From Phenylobacterium sp. (GTDB lineage Bacteria; Pseudomonadota; Alphaproteobacteria; Caulobacterales; Caulobacteraceae): DNA of 6,646 nucleotides. Under the pieces are notes generated by a model that did no database searches, had not been told where the DNA came from, and saw only the letters and a program-made list of their open reading frames with translations. The DNA is taken from NCBI GenBank assembly GCA_019264505.1, contig JAHUZY010000067.1, positions 1 to 6,646 on the forward strand. The letters are read 5' to 3'. The translations under genes and the position numbers were made by a program. Positions 1 to 6,646 of the stretch are shown here, piece by piece; position 1 is the stretch's first letter, and each line of letters opens with the position of its first letter.

Positions 1-975
1 CTGGCGCTGGCCTTCGCCCCCAATGTGTGGATCGCCCTGCTGGGGCGCTTCCGGGGGGGCCGGGCCAGCGGCAACGGCTCGGTGATCCAGGGCTACATCG
101 CCGACGTCACGCCGCCGGAAAAGCGCGCCCGCCGCATGTCGCACATGGGCGCGGCCTGGAATGTCGGCCTGATCGTCGGCCCGTCCGTGGGCGGCATCTT
201 CGCCCATCCCGAGGCCGGCCCGCTGGGCTTCCGCCTGCCGCTGCTGATCGCCTCAGGCCTGGCTGCGGCCTCGGCCCTGTCCATCCTGGTCTTCATCCGT
301 GAGAGCCGCGCCCGCCAGGAGGTGTTCGAGCACCAGCCCAGCCGCTGGTCGGCCATCGGCGAGGCGGTGCGCCATCCGGTGGTCGGACGGCTGATGCTGC
401 TGACCTTCATGGTCGGCTTCGCCTTCACCGGCGTTGAATCGATCTTCGGCCTCTGGACCCAGGCCAGGTTCGACTGGGGCCCGCGGGAAATCGGCGTCTG
501 CTTCGCCTTTGTCGGCGTGTGCGCGGCGACGACCCAGATGTTCATCACCGGCCGGCTGTCCGAGCGGTATGGCGAGGGGCCGATGCTGGCCGTCGGCATG
601 GCGCTGACCCTGGTCAGCGCGCTGGCCCAGCCCTTCGCCCCCAACGGGGCGGTGGTCATCGCCCTGATGTGCACCATGGCGGTGGGCCAGTCGGTGGCCT
701 TCCCCAATGTCAGCGCGCTGATCTCCCGCACCGCAGACCCCCACCGCACCGGTCAGATCCTGGGGCTCAACAACGCCATGGGCGCGCTCGCCCGGGTGGT
801 CGGTCCCTTCTGCGCGGGCCTGGCCTTCGCCGGCATCTCGATCAGCGGCCCCTTCTTCATCGCCGCCCTGATGCTGGCGCCGGCGATCTGGCTGGCCCTG
901 GCCGCCAGTCGGCGGGCGCCGGCCCTGGAGGCCCAGGTCGAGACGGCGGCTGAAGTCGGGGCCAATCGGCCGTGA
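1..975 (+). CDS. MFS transporter, TetA/DHA1-like, N-terminus cut by window edge
   Basis: This is probably an inner-membrane secondary transporter (drug:H+ antiporter type); its substrate cannot be read from the sequence. The reading frame is open from base 1, so the gene starts outside the window. Of the residues visible, 324 remain, and alignment with the downstream paralogue suggests about 90 N-terminal residues (helices 1-3 and motif A) are missing. Helices 4-12 can be seen. The helix 4-5 loop reads GYIADVTPPEKRARR, typical of TetA-like proteins. Helix 5 carries the antiporter motif C, GLIVGPSVGG, at bases 166-195. The hydrophilic central loop falls around bases 300-375. The C-terminal half includes ARFDWGPREIG, RLSERYGEG and GQSVAFPN. 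The GTG at base 25 is internal to helix 4 and is not the true start. The TGA stop overlaps the next gene's GTG. An oddity is two arginines within helix 4 (RFRGGRASGN), next to a run of seven Gs. Confidence 0.9.
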   Translation: MALAFAPNVWIALLGRFRGGRASGNGSVIQGYIADVTPPEKRARRMSHMGAAWNVGLIVGPSVGGIFAHPEAGPLGFRLPLLIASGLAAASALSILVFIRESRARQEVFEHQPSRWSAIGEAVRHPVVGRLMLLTFMVGFAFTGVESIFGLWTQARFDWGPREIGVCFAFVGVCAATTQMFITGRLSERYGEGPMLAVGMALTLVSALAQPFAPNGAVVIALMCTMAVGQSVAFPNVSALISRTADPHRTGQILGLNNAMGALARVVGPFCAGLAFAGISISGPFFIAALMLAPAIWLALAASRRAPALEAQVETAAEVGANRP

Positions 976-2186
976 CCGCCGAAGCGCCCAGGGAGGATCC
1001 ACGGGCGCTGATCGTCCTTCTGTCGGTCATCTTCCTGAACATGGCCGGCTTTGGCCTAGTGATCCCGCTGTTGCCCTTCTTCGGTCAGGCCTTCGACGCC
1101 CCGGCCTGGCAGATCACCCTGATGTTCTCGGCCTTCTCGGTGGGCCAGTTCCTGGGCGAGCCCTTCTGGGGAAAGCTGTCGGACCGGATCGGGCGCCGCC
1201 CCGTCCTGATCCTCACCACCGCAGGCGGGGCGCTCGCCTATGTGGCCCTGGCGCTGGCGCCCGGCATCTGGACGGCGCTGGCGGTGCGCCTGGTTAGCGG
1301 CTTCCTGTCGGGCAATATCTCGACCCTGCAGGGCTATCTGGCCGACATCACCCCGCCGCAGCAGCGCGCCGGCCGCATGGGAATCATGGGGTCGGCCTTC
1401 TCCCTGGGCTTCATGGTCGGACCGGCCCTGGGGGGCCTGCTGGCGCGGCCAGAGCTGGGTCCGACGGGTTTCCAGATCCCGCTCTATGTGGCCGCCGGCT
1501 TCGGCCTGGCCTCGGCGCTGGGCGTCGTCCTGTTCATGCGCGAGACGATTGTTCCCCAGACCAAGGGAACGGTCCGCCCCCCTGCTCCGCCCAGGGGGGT
1601 TGTGCTGCGGGAAGCCCTGGCCGATCCGGTCATCCTGCGGGTCTTCCTGATCAGCTTCGTGACCATTTCGGGCTTCGCCGGGATCGAGGCCACCTATGGC
1701 CTCTGGACCGAGGCCCGCTTCGGCTGGGGGCCGCGAGAGATCGGCCTGGCCTTCATGCTGGCCGGGATCATCGGCGTGGTGGCGCAAGGCTCCCTGACCG
1801 GCATGCTGGTGCGCCGCTATGGCGAGGGCCGCGTCCTGCTGGCGGGTCTGTGCCTGATGTTCGTGGGCATGTTGACCCAGTTCGCCGCCATCGGCTGGCC
1901 CATGGCGGTGATCGGTCTGGCCATCGTGGTCTTCGGCCAGTCCATCACCTTCCCCAATCTCGTGGCCCTGATCTCCATGGCCACCCCGTCCGAACGTCAG
2001 GGGGAGGTGCTGGGGCTGAACATGTCCAACAGCGCGCTCGCCCGGATCGGCGGACCGATCCTGGCCGGACAGCTGTTCTCGCTGGTGGCGCCCGGCGCCC
2101 CCTTCGCCCTGACCGCCATCCTGATCCTGCCGGCCATCTGGCTGTGCCTGCAGATCATGGCCAGGGTCACCGATCGCAGGGCCTGA
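972..2186 (+). CDS. MFS transporter, TetA/DHA1-like, complete
   Basis: This is a complete 404-residue integral inner-membrane transporter of the major facilitator superfamily, probably a proton-coupled exporter; the substrate is unknown. Twelve hydrophobic helices are visible, with helix 1 near residues 12-36 (GFGLVIPLLPFFG, typical of the DHA1 group). Motif A lies between helices 2 and 3 (GKLSDRIGRR, residues 67-76, including Asp71). The helix 4-5 loop is YLADITPPQQRAGR. Motif C in helix 5 is GFMVGPALGG (146-155). A long central loop covers about 190-221, and a motif-A-like repeat, GMLVRRYGEGR, lies at 277-287. The start is GTG at 972, inside the previous stop (GTGA), with no strong Shine-Dalgarno. 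The next ATG (1041) falls within helix 1, so translational coupling from GTG is the best reading. The protein aligns along its length with the upstream product, and both copies retain the family motifs. No strong terminator follows. Confidence 0.92.
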   Translation: MTAEAPREDPRALIVLLSVIFLNMAGFGLVIPLLPFFGQAFDAPAWQITLMFSAFSVGQFLGEPFWGKLSDRIGRRPVLILTTAGGALAYVALALAPGIWTALAVRLVSGFLSGNISTLQGYLADITPPQQRAGRMGIMGSAFSLGFMVGPALGGLLARPELGPTGFQIPLYVAAGFGLASALGVVLFMRETIVPQTKGTVRPPAPPRGVVLREALADPVILRVFLISFVTISGFAGIEATYGLWTEARFGWGPREIGLAFMLAGIIGVVAQGSLTGMLVRRYGEGRVLLAGLCLMFVGMLTQFAAIGWPMAVIGLAIVVFGQSITFPNLVALISMATPSERQGEVLGLNMSNSALARIGGPILAGQLFSLVAPGAPFALTAILILPAIWLCLQIMARVTDRRA

Positions 2187-2213
2187 CCGCCGCCGCCCAG
2201 AGGGGGCGCGGAC

Positions 2214-2241
2214 TTGCCTTTTGTCCGGGGTTGGCGTAAGC
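2214..2241 (+). promoter_or_regulatory. Candidate promoter for rpmI-rplT
   Basis: A -35-like TTGCCT (2214-2219) is followed 13-17 bases later by GCGTAAGC (2234-2241). This partly fits the Caulobacter housekeeping consensus as I remember it (TTGaCgS, then GCTANAWC). The match is moderate and the -10 is poor. The position is sensible: it lies beyond the transporter stop codon and would give a leader of about 85 bases containing the hairpin described separately. Read-through from the transporter genes is the alternative. Confidence 0.3.
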
Positions 2242-2244
2242 ACC

Positions 2245-2338
2245 CGCCCCTTCGGAGCCGTCTGGCCAACAGGCATGCCAGGACGGCTCATCAATACGCC
2301 AGAGGACGGGGCGCCTGGCGCTCCGCAAGTGAAATGCC
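2245..2338 (+). promoter_or_regulatory. Structured rpmI leader, candidate L20 autoregulatory element
   Basis: The leader contains a strong hairpin. GAGCCGTC (2255-2262) pairs with GACGGCTC (2282-2289); then, past a single bulged G (2281), TGGC (2263-2266) pairs with GCCA (2277-2280), leaving a 10-base loop at 2267-2276. CGCCCC (2245-2250) can also pair with GGGGCG (2308-2313), closing the hairpin inside a long-range helix. The loop bases GGCAT (2272-2276) are complementary to ATGCC (2334-2338), the rpmI start codon and the next two bases, so a pseudoknot covering the start is possible. No good Shine-Dalgarno precedes rpmI. L20 is known to repress rpmI-rplT translation in E. coli through an mRNA pseudoknot. 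That this leader works the same way is inference from layout, not homology. Confidence 0.4.
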
Positions 2339-2534
2339 GAAACTGAAGACGAAGTCAGGCGCCAAAAAGCGCTTCAAACTGACGGCGACGGGCAAGATCA
2401 AGGCCGGCGTCGCGGGCAAGCGCCACCGGCTCATCAGCCATAACAGCAAGTACATCCGCCAGAACCGCGGCACCAAGGTCATGAGCGCGGCCGATACCCG
2501 CATCATCAAGACCTTCCTGCCCTACGGCCTGTGA
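2334..2534 (+). CDS. rpmI: Ribosomal protein L35 (bL35)
   Basis: This is a small, very basic protein of the large (50S) ribosomal subunit that binds 23S rRNA. The product is 66 residues, normal for the family. It opens with the hallmark [20 protein letters not shown] and continues with [10 protein letters not shown]; the C-terminal part contains [12 protein letters not shown]. The open frame extends upstream to 2214, but the conserved MPKLKTKSG beginning fixes the start at the ATG at 2334. No convincing Shine-Dalgarno lies at normal spacing, which would suit translation controlled by the folded leader. rplT follows after 17 bases, the usual partner, and the two are almost certainly co-transcribed. 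Confidence 0.97.
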   Translation: MPKLKTKSGAKKRFKLTATGKIKAGVAGKRHRLISHNSKYIRQNRGTKVMSAADTRIIKTFLPYGL

Positions 2535-2551
2535 TCGGGAGCACATAAGAT

Positions 2552-2908
2552 ATGGCACGCGTCAAACGCGGTGTGGTCGCCCACGCCCGACACAAAAAAG
2601 TTCTCGAGCAGGCCAAGGGCTTCTATGGCCGCCGCAAGAACACCATCCGGACCGCCAAGGCCGCCGTCGACAAGGCCGGCCAGTACGCCTATCGCGACCG
2701 CAAGGTGCGCAAGCGTAACTTCCGCTCGCTGTGGATCCAGCGAATCAACGCGGCCGCGCGTCTGGAAGGCATGACCTATTCGACCTTTATCTTCGGCCTC
2801 GACAAGGCCGGGATCGAGATGGATCGCAAGGTGCTGGCCGACATCGCCGGCAATGATCCGATCGGTTTCAAGGCCATCGCTGACAAGGTTCGCGCCGCGC
2901 TGGCTTAA
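2552..2908 (+). CDS. rplT: Ribosomal protein L20 (bL20)
   Basis: L20 is a primary 23S rRNA-binding protein needed early in 50S assembly. In several bacteria it also represses translation of its own operon. The product is 118 residues, the standard length. Family signatures are the start [18 protein letters not shown], then [16 protein letters not shown], then [20 protein letters not shown] in the long basic N-terminal helix. The globular C-terminal domain includes [13 protein letters not shown] and ends with [16 protein letters not shown] (2537-2541) lies 10 bases before the ATG and serves as the ribosome-binding site. A terminator lies 42 bases after the stop, so L20 probably closes the transcript that begins with rpmI. 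Confidence 0.98.
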   Translation: MARVKRGVVAHARHKKVLEQAKGFYGRRKNTIRTAKAAVDKAGQYAYRDRKVRKRNFRSLWIQRINAAARLEGMTYSTFIFGLDKAGIEMDRKVLADIAGNDPIGFKAIADKVRAALA

Positions 2909-2949
2909 GGATTGCGGGGGGTCTCCGACCCGCCTCCGATCTCACAGAG

Positions 2950-2982
2950 AAGCCCTCCGGCGTCGCCGTCGGAGGGCTTTTT
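2950..2982 (+). terminator. Intrinsic terminator after rplT
   Basis: AGCCCTCCG (2951-2959) pairs perfectly with CGGAGGGCT (2970-2978). The stem extends inward through a G-T wobble and two C-G pairs to a TCGC loop. Five Ts follow (2978-2982), and AA lies on the 5' side. This is a textbook rho-independent terminator. It separates rpmI-rplT from pheS-pheT, although partial read-through into pheS cannot be excluded. Two upstream CTCCGA copies (2923-2928 and 2934-2939) could compete for the 3' arm. Confidence 0.88.
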
Positions 2983-3009
2983 GCTGCGCGCCCTTCCCGC
3001 CGATACGAC
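2981..3009 (+). promoter_or_regulatory. Candidate pheS promoter just after the terminator
   Basis: TTGCTGC (2981-2987) begins in the last two Ts of the terminator tract. After 14 bases comes GATACGAC (3002-3009). Against the Caulobacter housekeeping consensus as I recall it (TTGaCgS, 10-14 bases, GCTANAWC), the two halves match at most positions with permitted spacing. In TATAAT terms the -10 would be TACGAC with a 17-base spacer. Transcription would start near 3016, giving a very short leader before the pheS ATG at 3032. A promoter is expected here because the preceding terminator is strong. Confidence 0.4.
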
Positions 3010-3031
3010 CACGCGATAGAGCACCCAGGCC

Positions 3032-4141
3032 ATGACCGATCTCAACACCCTGAAGACCGACCTGATCGCCCAGGTGGAGGCCGCGCCCGACGCCGCCGCC
3101 CTGGAGGCGATCCGCATCGCAGCCCTCGGCAAGAGCGGCCAGATCTCCGAGCTGCTGAAATCGCTCGGCAAGATGAGCCCGGACGAGCGCCGGGAGCAGG
3201 GGCCGCTGATCAACGGCCTGCGCGACGCCGTCGCCGCCCGGCTGGCCGAGCGCAAGGCGCAGATGGAGGCCGCTGAGCTGGACCGCCGCCTGGCCGCCGA
3301 GAGCGTCGACCTCTCCCTGCCCGCCCCGCCCAGGCGCCGGGGCAGCGTCCATCCCACCATGCAGGTGATGGACGAGATGGTCTCGATCTTCGCCGAGATG
3401 GGCTTCTCGGTGGCCGAGGGCCCGGACATTGAGACCGACTTCAACAACTTCACCGCCCTGAACTTCCCGCCCAAGCATCCGGCGCGGGAGATGCACGACA
3501 CCTTCTTCATGGCGCCCGACAAGGCCGGCGAACGTAAGGTGCTGCGCACCCACACCAGCCCCGTGCAGGTGCGGGTGATGCGCCAGATCAACGAGAAGGT
3601 CCCGGCCTGGGTCGCCACCGGCCAGGAGCCGCCGATCCGTGTGGTGGTGCCCGGCCGCACCTATCGCTGCGATTCCGACGCCACCCACACGCCCATGTTC
3701 CACCAGATGGAGGGCCTGGTGATCGACAAGGCCGTCCATATGGGCCACCTGAAGTGGACGCTGGAGACCTTCATCTCGCGGTTCTTCGAGACCGAGGGCG
3801 TGGTCAGCCGCTTCCGGCCGCATCACTTCCCCTTCACCGAGCCCTCGGCCGAGATGGATGTGCAGTGCGACCGGTCGGGCGGCGACATCAAGATCGGCCA
3901 GGGAACCGACTGGCTGGAGGTGGTGGGCTGCGGGATGGTGCATCCCAATGTGCTGCGCAACTGCGGCCTGGATCCCGAGATCTGGCAGGGCTTCGCCTTC
4001 GGCTTCGGCGTCGACCGGCTGGGCATGCTGAAGTACGGCATGCCCGATCTGCGCGACATGTTCGCCGGGGACGCCCGGTGGCTCGGCCACTACGGCTTTT
4101 CGCCCTTCGCCATGCCCAACCCGGCCACGGGCTTAAGCTGA
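3032..4141 (+). CDS. pheS: Phenylalanyl-tRNA synthetase alpha subunit
   Basis: PheS is the catalytic subunit of the cytosolic alpha2beta2 PheRS (EC 6.1.1.20), which activates phenylalanine with ATP and charges tRNA-Phe. The product is 369 residues, longer than the 327 of E. coli. Residues 1-95 are the helical, coiled-coil tRNA-binding arm. The class II core begins near [13 protein letters not shown] (104-116). [15 protein letters not shown] (145-159) and [13 protein letters not shown] (171-183) follow. Motif 2 covers [20 protein letters not shown] (208-227). [17 protein letters not shown] (261-277) lines the active site. Motif 3 is [10 protein letters not shown] (324-333), with the conserved Arg329. 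Ala322 in GFAFG corresponds to E. coli Ala294, which sets pocket size, so normal phenylalanine specificity is expected. The start is the ATG at 3032; the ribosome-binding site is weak. pheT follows after an unusually long 112-base spacer. Confidence 0.98.
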   Translation: MTDLNTLKTDLIAQVEAAPDAAALEAIRIAALGKSGQISELLKSLGKMSPDERREQGPLINGLRDAVAARLAERKAQMEAAELDRRLAAESVDLSLPAPPRRRGSVHPTMQVMDEMVSIFAEMGFSVAEGPDIETDFNNFTALNFPPKHPAREMHDTFFMAPDKAGERKVLRTHTSPVQVRVMRQINEKVPAWVATGQEPPIRVVVPGRTYRCDSDATHTPMFHQMEGLVIDKAVHMGHLKWTLETFISRFFETEGVVSRFRPHHFPFTEPSAEMDVQCDRSGGDIKIGQGTDWLEVVGCGMVHPNVLRNCGLDPEIWQGFAFGFGVDRLGMLKYGMPDLRDMFAGDARWLGHYGFSPFAMPNPATGLS

Positions 4142-4253
4142 TCCATTCGAGGCGTCTTCAGACAGGACGCCACCCTCCGGCGCCAGCGCGAGGATTTCCT
4201 CGCCGCTTGCCCAGCCCCCTCGCAGGAGGGGACGGACCTGACGAGCTGACACG
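4142..4253 (+). other. Structured pheS-pheT spacer with three tandem hairpins
   Basis: This 112-base non-coding gap holds three perfect 6-bp stems. The first is GGCGTC/GACGCC (4151-4156 with 4166-4171, 9-base loop). The second is GCGAGG/CCTCGC (4188-4193 with 4198-4203, ATTT loop). The third is CCCCTC/GAGGGG (4216-4221 with 4226-4231, GCAG loop). The third stem buries AGGAGGGG (4224-4231), a near-perfect Shine-Dalgarno but 22 bases before the pheT ATG. CCCTCC (4173-4178) could instead pair with GGAGGG (4225-4230), giving an exclusive alternative fold. No T-run follows any stem, so these are not intrinsic terminators. The third hairpin resembles short CCCTC/GAGGG palindromes scattered in many GC-rich genomes. 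The spacer may therefore be regulatory RNA or a relic of such repeats. Confidence 0.55.
4216..4231. repeat. Short palindrome containing an SD-like sequence
   Basis: CCCCTC-GCAG-GAGGGG is a perfect inverted repeat in the pheS-pheT spacer. It could be a unit of a dispersed intergenic palindrome family, but one copy cannot show this. In RNA it would hide AGGAGGGG from ribosomes. Confidence 0.4.
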
Positions 4254-6646
4254 ATGAAGTTCACTCTTTCCTGGCTCAAGGAACACCTGGACACCCAGGC
4301 CACCGTCGACGAGGTGGTCGAGGCCATGACCATGGCCGGCCTGGAGGTCGAGCATGTGGAGAACCCGGCGGCCAAGCTGGCGGCCTTCTCCGTGGCCAAG
4401 ATCGTCGAGGCGGTGCAGCACCCCAACGCCGACCGCCTGCGGGTCTGCCAGGTGGACACCAAGGACGGCCGCAAGGAGATCGTCTGCGGCGCCGCCAACG
4501 CCCGTCCTGGCCTGACCACCATCTATGCGCCGCTGGGCGCCTATGTGCCGGGCTCCGGCATCACGCTGGAGGCGCGCCCGGTGCGCGGCGTGGTCTCCAA
4601 CGGCATGCTGTGTTCGGCCTCTGAGCTTGAGACCGCCGAGGAGTCCGACGGGATCATGGAGCTGCCCGACAGCCTCGCCGTTGGGACCTCGGCGGCCGAG
4701 GCGCTGGGCCTGGAAGCGGTCATCGACTTCGAGGTGACCCCGAACCGCCCCGACTGGCTGGGCGTCGTGGGCATCGCCCGGGACCTGGCCGCCGCGGGCC
4801 TCGGCACGCTGAAGGACACCTCGGTGGAATCGGTGAAGGGCGCCTTCCCCTCCCCCGTCACCATTCGCCTGGATGCGCCGGACGCCTGCCCGATCTTTTC
4901 CGGCCGGCTGATCCGCGGCGTGAAGAACGGCCCTTCGCCGGCCTGGCTGCAGCAGAAGCTGATCTCGGTGGGCCTGCGCCCGATCAACACCCTGGTGGAT
5001 ATCACCAACCTGATCTCCTACGACCGCGCCCGGCCCCTGCACGTCTATGACCGGGCCAAGCTGGTGGGCGACGTGATCGTGGCGCGCCTGGGCGCTGGTC
5101 GCGACGCCAGCGCGCCTGCCCACACCGACGCGCCGACGCCGGCCGAGCATCGTGACGAGCAGCTGATCGCCCTGGACGGCAAGACCTATGACCTGACCTC
5201 GGAGATGTGCGTCATCGCCGACGCCGGCGGCGAGCGGCCCGTTGGCCTGGGTGGCGTCATGGGCGGCGAGAGCACCGGCTGTTCGGAGGAGACCGCCGAG
5301 GTCTTCCTGGAGAGCGCCTGGTTCGATCCGATCCGCACCGCCCAGACCGGCCGCACCACCGGCATCACCTCGGACGCTCAGTACCGGTTCGCCCGCGGCG
5401 TCGACCCCGGCTTCGTCGTCGATGGCCTGGAGCTGGCCACCCGGCTGATCCTCGATCTATGCGGCGGCGAGGCGTCTGACGTCGTCGTGGCCGGAGAAGC
5501 CCCCGCGGCGCCTGGTCCGATCCCCTTCGATCGAAGCTATGTGCGCCAGCTGACCGGTCTGACCCTGTCCGATGACCGCATCGACCAGATCCTGCGGGAC
5601 CTGGGCTTCGCCGTGGATGGTGGTCAGGTCACCCCGCCCACCTGGCGACGCGATGTCGAGGGCCGCGCCGACCTGGTCGAGGAGGTGGCCCGCATCGAGG
5701 GCTATGGCGCCCTGCCCGTCGAGCCCCTGCCCGAGATGCCCCGGCCCGCCGGCGGCGTGCTGAGCGTGCGCCAGGGCCGGATGCGGACCGCCCGCCGGGC
5801 CATGGCGGCGCTCGGCTATGCCGAGACGGTCAGCTGGAGCTTCCTGCCGCGGGAGGCTGCCCGCCTGTTCGGCGGCGGCGATGACGCCCTGATGATCGCC
5901 AATCCGATCTCGGCCGACCTGGACTGCATGCGGCCCTCGGTCCTGCCCAATCTGATCGAGGCGGCCGGGCGCAATGCGCGCAAGGGGTTCGCCGATGTGG
6001 CCCTGTTTGAGATCGGTCCGATCTATCGGGACGATACGCCAGAGGGCCAGTCGGCGGTGGTGGCCGGCCTGATCGCCCCCCATGCGCCCCGGCGCTGGGA
6101 CGGCGGCGGCGATGACCCGCTGTTCGCGCTCAAGGCCGACCTGATGGCCCTGCTGGAAGAGCTGGGGGCGCCGGCCCTCCAGACCGCCCAGGGCTCGTCC
6201 TCGTCCTGGTGGCATCCAGGCCGCTCGGCCCGCCTGCAGCTGGGTCCCAAGACCATCATCGCCGAGTTCGGCGAGGTGCATCCACAGGTGCTGAAGACCC
6301 TGGACGTGGCGGGGCCGGTGCTGGCTTTTGAACTGAACATCGACGCCCTGCCCGAGGGCAAGCGCAAGGCGGTGAAGACAAAGCCGGCGCTTTCGCTCTC
6401 GCCGCACATGCCGCTCAGCCGCGACTTCGCCTTTGTGGTGGATGAGGCCGTGGCCGCCGGCGACCTGATCCGGGCCGTAGCCGGCGCCGACAAGGCTCTG
6501 ATCGCCCAGGCGCGGGTGTTCGACGTCTATCGGGGTCCGGGGCTCGGCGAGGGCGTAAAGTCCCTGGCCGTGGAGATCCTGGTCCAGCCGCAGGACCACA
6601 CCCTGGCCGAGGCCGAGATCGAGCAGCTGTCGGCGAAGGTCGTGGC
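4254..6646 (+). CDS. pheT: Phenylalanyl-tRNA synthetase beta subunit, C-terminal end cut by window
   Basis: PheT is the beta subunit of PheRS; it binds tRNA-Phe and hydrolyses mischarged Tyr-tRNA-Phe. The frame is open from the ATG at 4254 ([14 protein letters not shown], the family's usual start) to the edge, with 797 full codons. A typical length is about 800, so only a short tail is probably missing. An in-frame TGA at 4239 excludes a longer N-terminus. The OB-fold tRNA-binding domain spans about 39-150 ([14 protein letters not shown]). The B3/B4 editing domain spans about 215-400, with RPLHVYD (His263), [10 protein letters not shown] (Glu339) and LESAWFDP. Domain B5 and the inactive class II core follow. 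The FDX-ACB anticodon-binding fold starts near 713 ([17 protein letters not shown]). Two oddities are an Ala/Pro/Thr-rich insertion at about 283-301 in the editing domain, and FARGVDP where many relatives have FERGVDP. Only weak GAG at 4243-4245 serves as a nearby ribosome-binding site. Confidence 0.97.
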   Translation, partial: MKFTLSWLKEHLDTQATVDEVVEAMTMAGLEVEHVENPAAKLAAFSVAKIVEAVQHPNADRLRVCQVDTKDGRKEIVCGAANARPGLTTIYAPLGAYVPGSGITLEARPVRGVVSNGMLCSASELETAEESDGIMELPDSLAVGTSAAEALGLEAVIDFEVTPNRPDWLGVVGIARDLAAAGLGTLKDTSVESVKGAFPSPVTIRLDAPDACPIFSGRLIRGVKNGPSPAWLQQKLISVGLRPINTLVDITNLISYDRARPLHVYDRAKLVGDVIVARLGAGRDASAPAHTDAPTPAEHRDEQLIALDGKTYDLTSEMCVIADAGGERPVGLGGVMGGESTGCSEETAEVFLESAWFDPIRTAQTGRTTGITSDAQYRFARGVDPGFVVDGLELATRLILDLCGGEASDVVVAGEAPAAPGPIPFDRSYVRQLTGLTLSDDRIDQILRDLGFAVDGGQVTPPTWRRDVEGRADLVEEVARIEGYGALPVEPLPEMPRPAGGVLSVRQGRMRTARRAMAALGYAETVSWSFLPREAARLFGGGDDALMIANPISADLDCMRPSVLPNLIEAAGRNARKGFADVALFEIGPIYRDDTPEGQSAVVAGLIAPHAPRRWDGGGDDPLFALKADLMALLEELGAPALQTAQGSSSSWWHPGRSARLQLGPKTIIAEFGEVHPQVLKTLDVAGPVLAFELNIDALPEGKRKAVKTKPALSLSPHMPLSRDFAFVVDEAVAAGDLIRAVAGADKALIAQARVFDVYRGPGLGEGVKSLAVEILVQPQDHTLAEAEIEQLSAKVV

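Noticed and set aside
2194..2222. Terminator after the MFS pair
   Set aside because: CGCCC/GGGCG (2194-2198 with 2204-2208) is only 5 bp and the four Ts begin ten bases later, too far for a convincing intrinsic terminator.
1056..2294. 412-codon open frame on the - strand opposite the second MFS gene
   Set aside because: Its product is rich in Gln, Gly, Asp, His and Arg with no domain, and it is the mirror of a GC-rich, well-conserved + strand gene. The same applies to the minus frames at 93-749 and 253-1002.
2214..2333. N-terminal extension of L35 by 40 residues
   Set aside because: The extension is Arg-rich and unlike L35; the conserved beginning of the family coincides with the ATG at 2334.
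2913..3017. Possible pheM-like attenuator peptide before pheS
   Set aside because: The only frame starts with TTG, has no cluster of Phe codons and reads straight through the terminator, so it is not a phenylalanine-sensing leader peptide.
2942..4090. 382-codon open frame on the - strand opposite pheS
   Set aside because: Low-complexity His/Gly/Leu/Gln-rich translation exactly opposite pheS; a by-product of third-position GC bias.
3754..4257. 167-codon + strand frame overlapping the end of pheS and the pheT start
   Set aside because: Most of it is pheS read in another frame, with an Arg/Gly/Ala-rich product. Its last part across the spacer reflects the palindrome, not a protein.
4207..4257. 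16-codon TTG-started upstream ORF ending in TGA that overlaps the pheT ATG
   Set aside because: The overlap would suit coupling, but TTG has no ribosome-binding site at proper spacing and the peptide has no phenylalanine or other regulatory codon run.
4158..5150. 330-codon and, at 5457-6599, 380-codon open frames on the - strand opposite pheT
   Set aside because: Both are antisense shadows of pheT with biased composition and no recognisable motif.

Overview
The window is GC-rich (roughly two-thirds G+C by eye), and every real gene lies on the + strand. It looks like an alphaproteobacterial chromosome, most likely from the Caulobacterales (Caulobacter/Phenylobacterium type). That placement is an inference from the protein sequences, codon use and gene order, not from a database search.

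Region 1 (1-2186) holds two tandem genes for 12-helix major facilitator superfamily (MFS) transporters of the drug:H+ antiporter / TetA-like kind. The first is cut by the left edge of the window. The second starts inside the first one's stop codon (GTGA overlap). The two proteins align with each other from end to end and are evidently paralogues from an old tandem duplication.

Region 2 (2187-2908) is a 147-base leader followed by rpmI (ribosomal protein L35) and rplT (L20). The leader has a possible promoter and a strong hairpin. The hairpin loop is complementary to the rpmI start codon region, a layout that would suit autoregulation by L20.

Region 3 (2909-3031) contains a clear intrinsic terminator. 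Just after it is a candidate promoter that could begin a separate pheS-pheT transcript.

Region 4 (3032-6646) holds pheS and pheT, the alpha and beta subunits of phenylalanyl-tRNA synthetase. pheT runs off the right edge, probably with only a short C-terminal tail missing. The two genes are separated by an unusually long and structured 112-base spacer with three consecutive perfect 6-bp hairpins. The third hairpin buries a Shine-Dalgarno-like sequence.

L35/L20 and PheRS are core translation functions, and the order rpmI-rplT-pheS-pheT is widely conserved in bacteria. The transporter pair is probably accessory cargo next to this cluster. I see no mobile element, CRISPR array, tRNA or rRNA. I do not see an undescribed multi-gene system. 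The observations most worth checking are the two structured non-coding stretches, before rpmI and between pheS and pheT.
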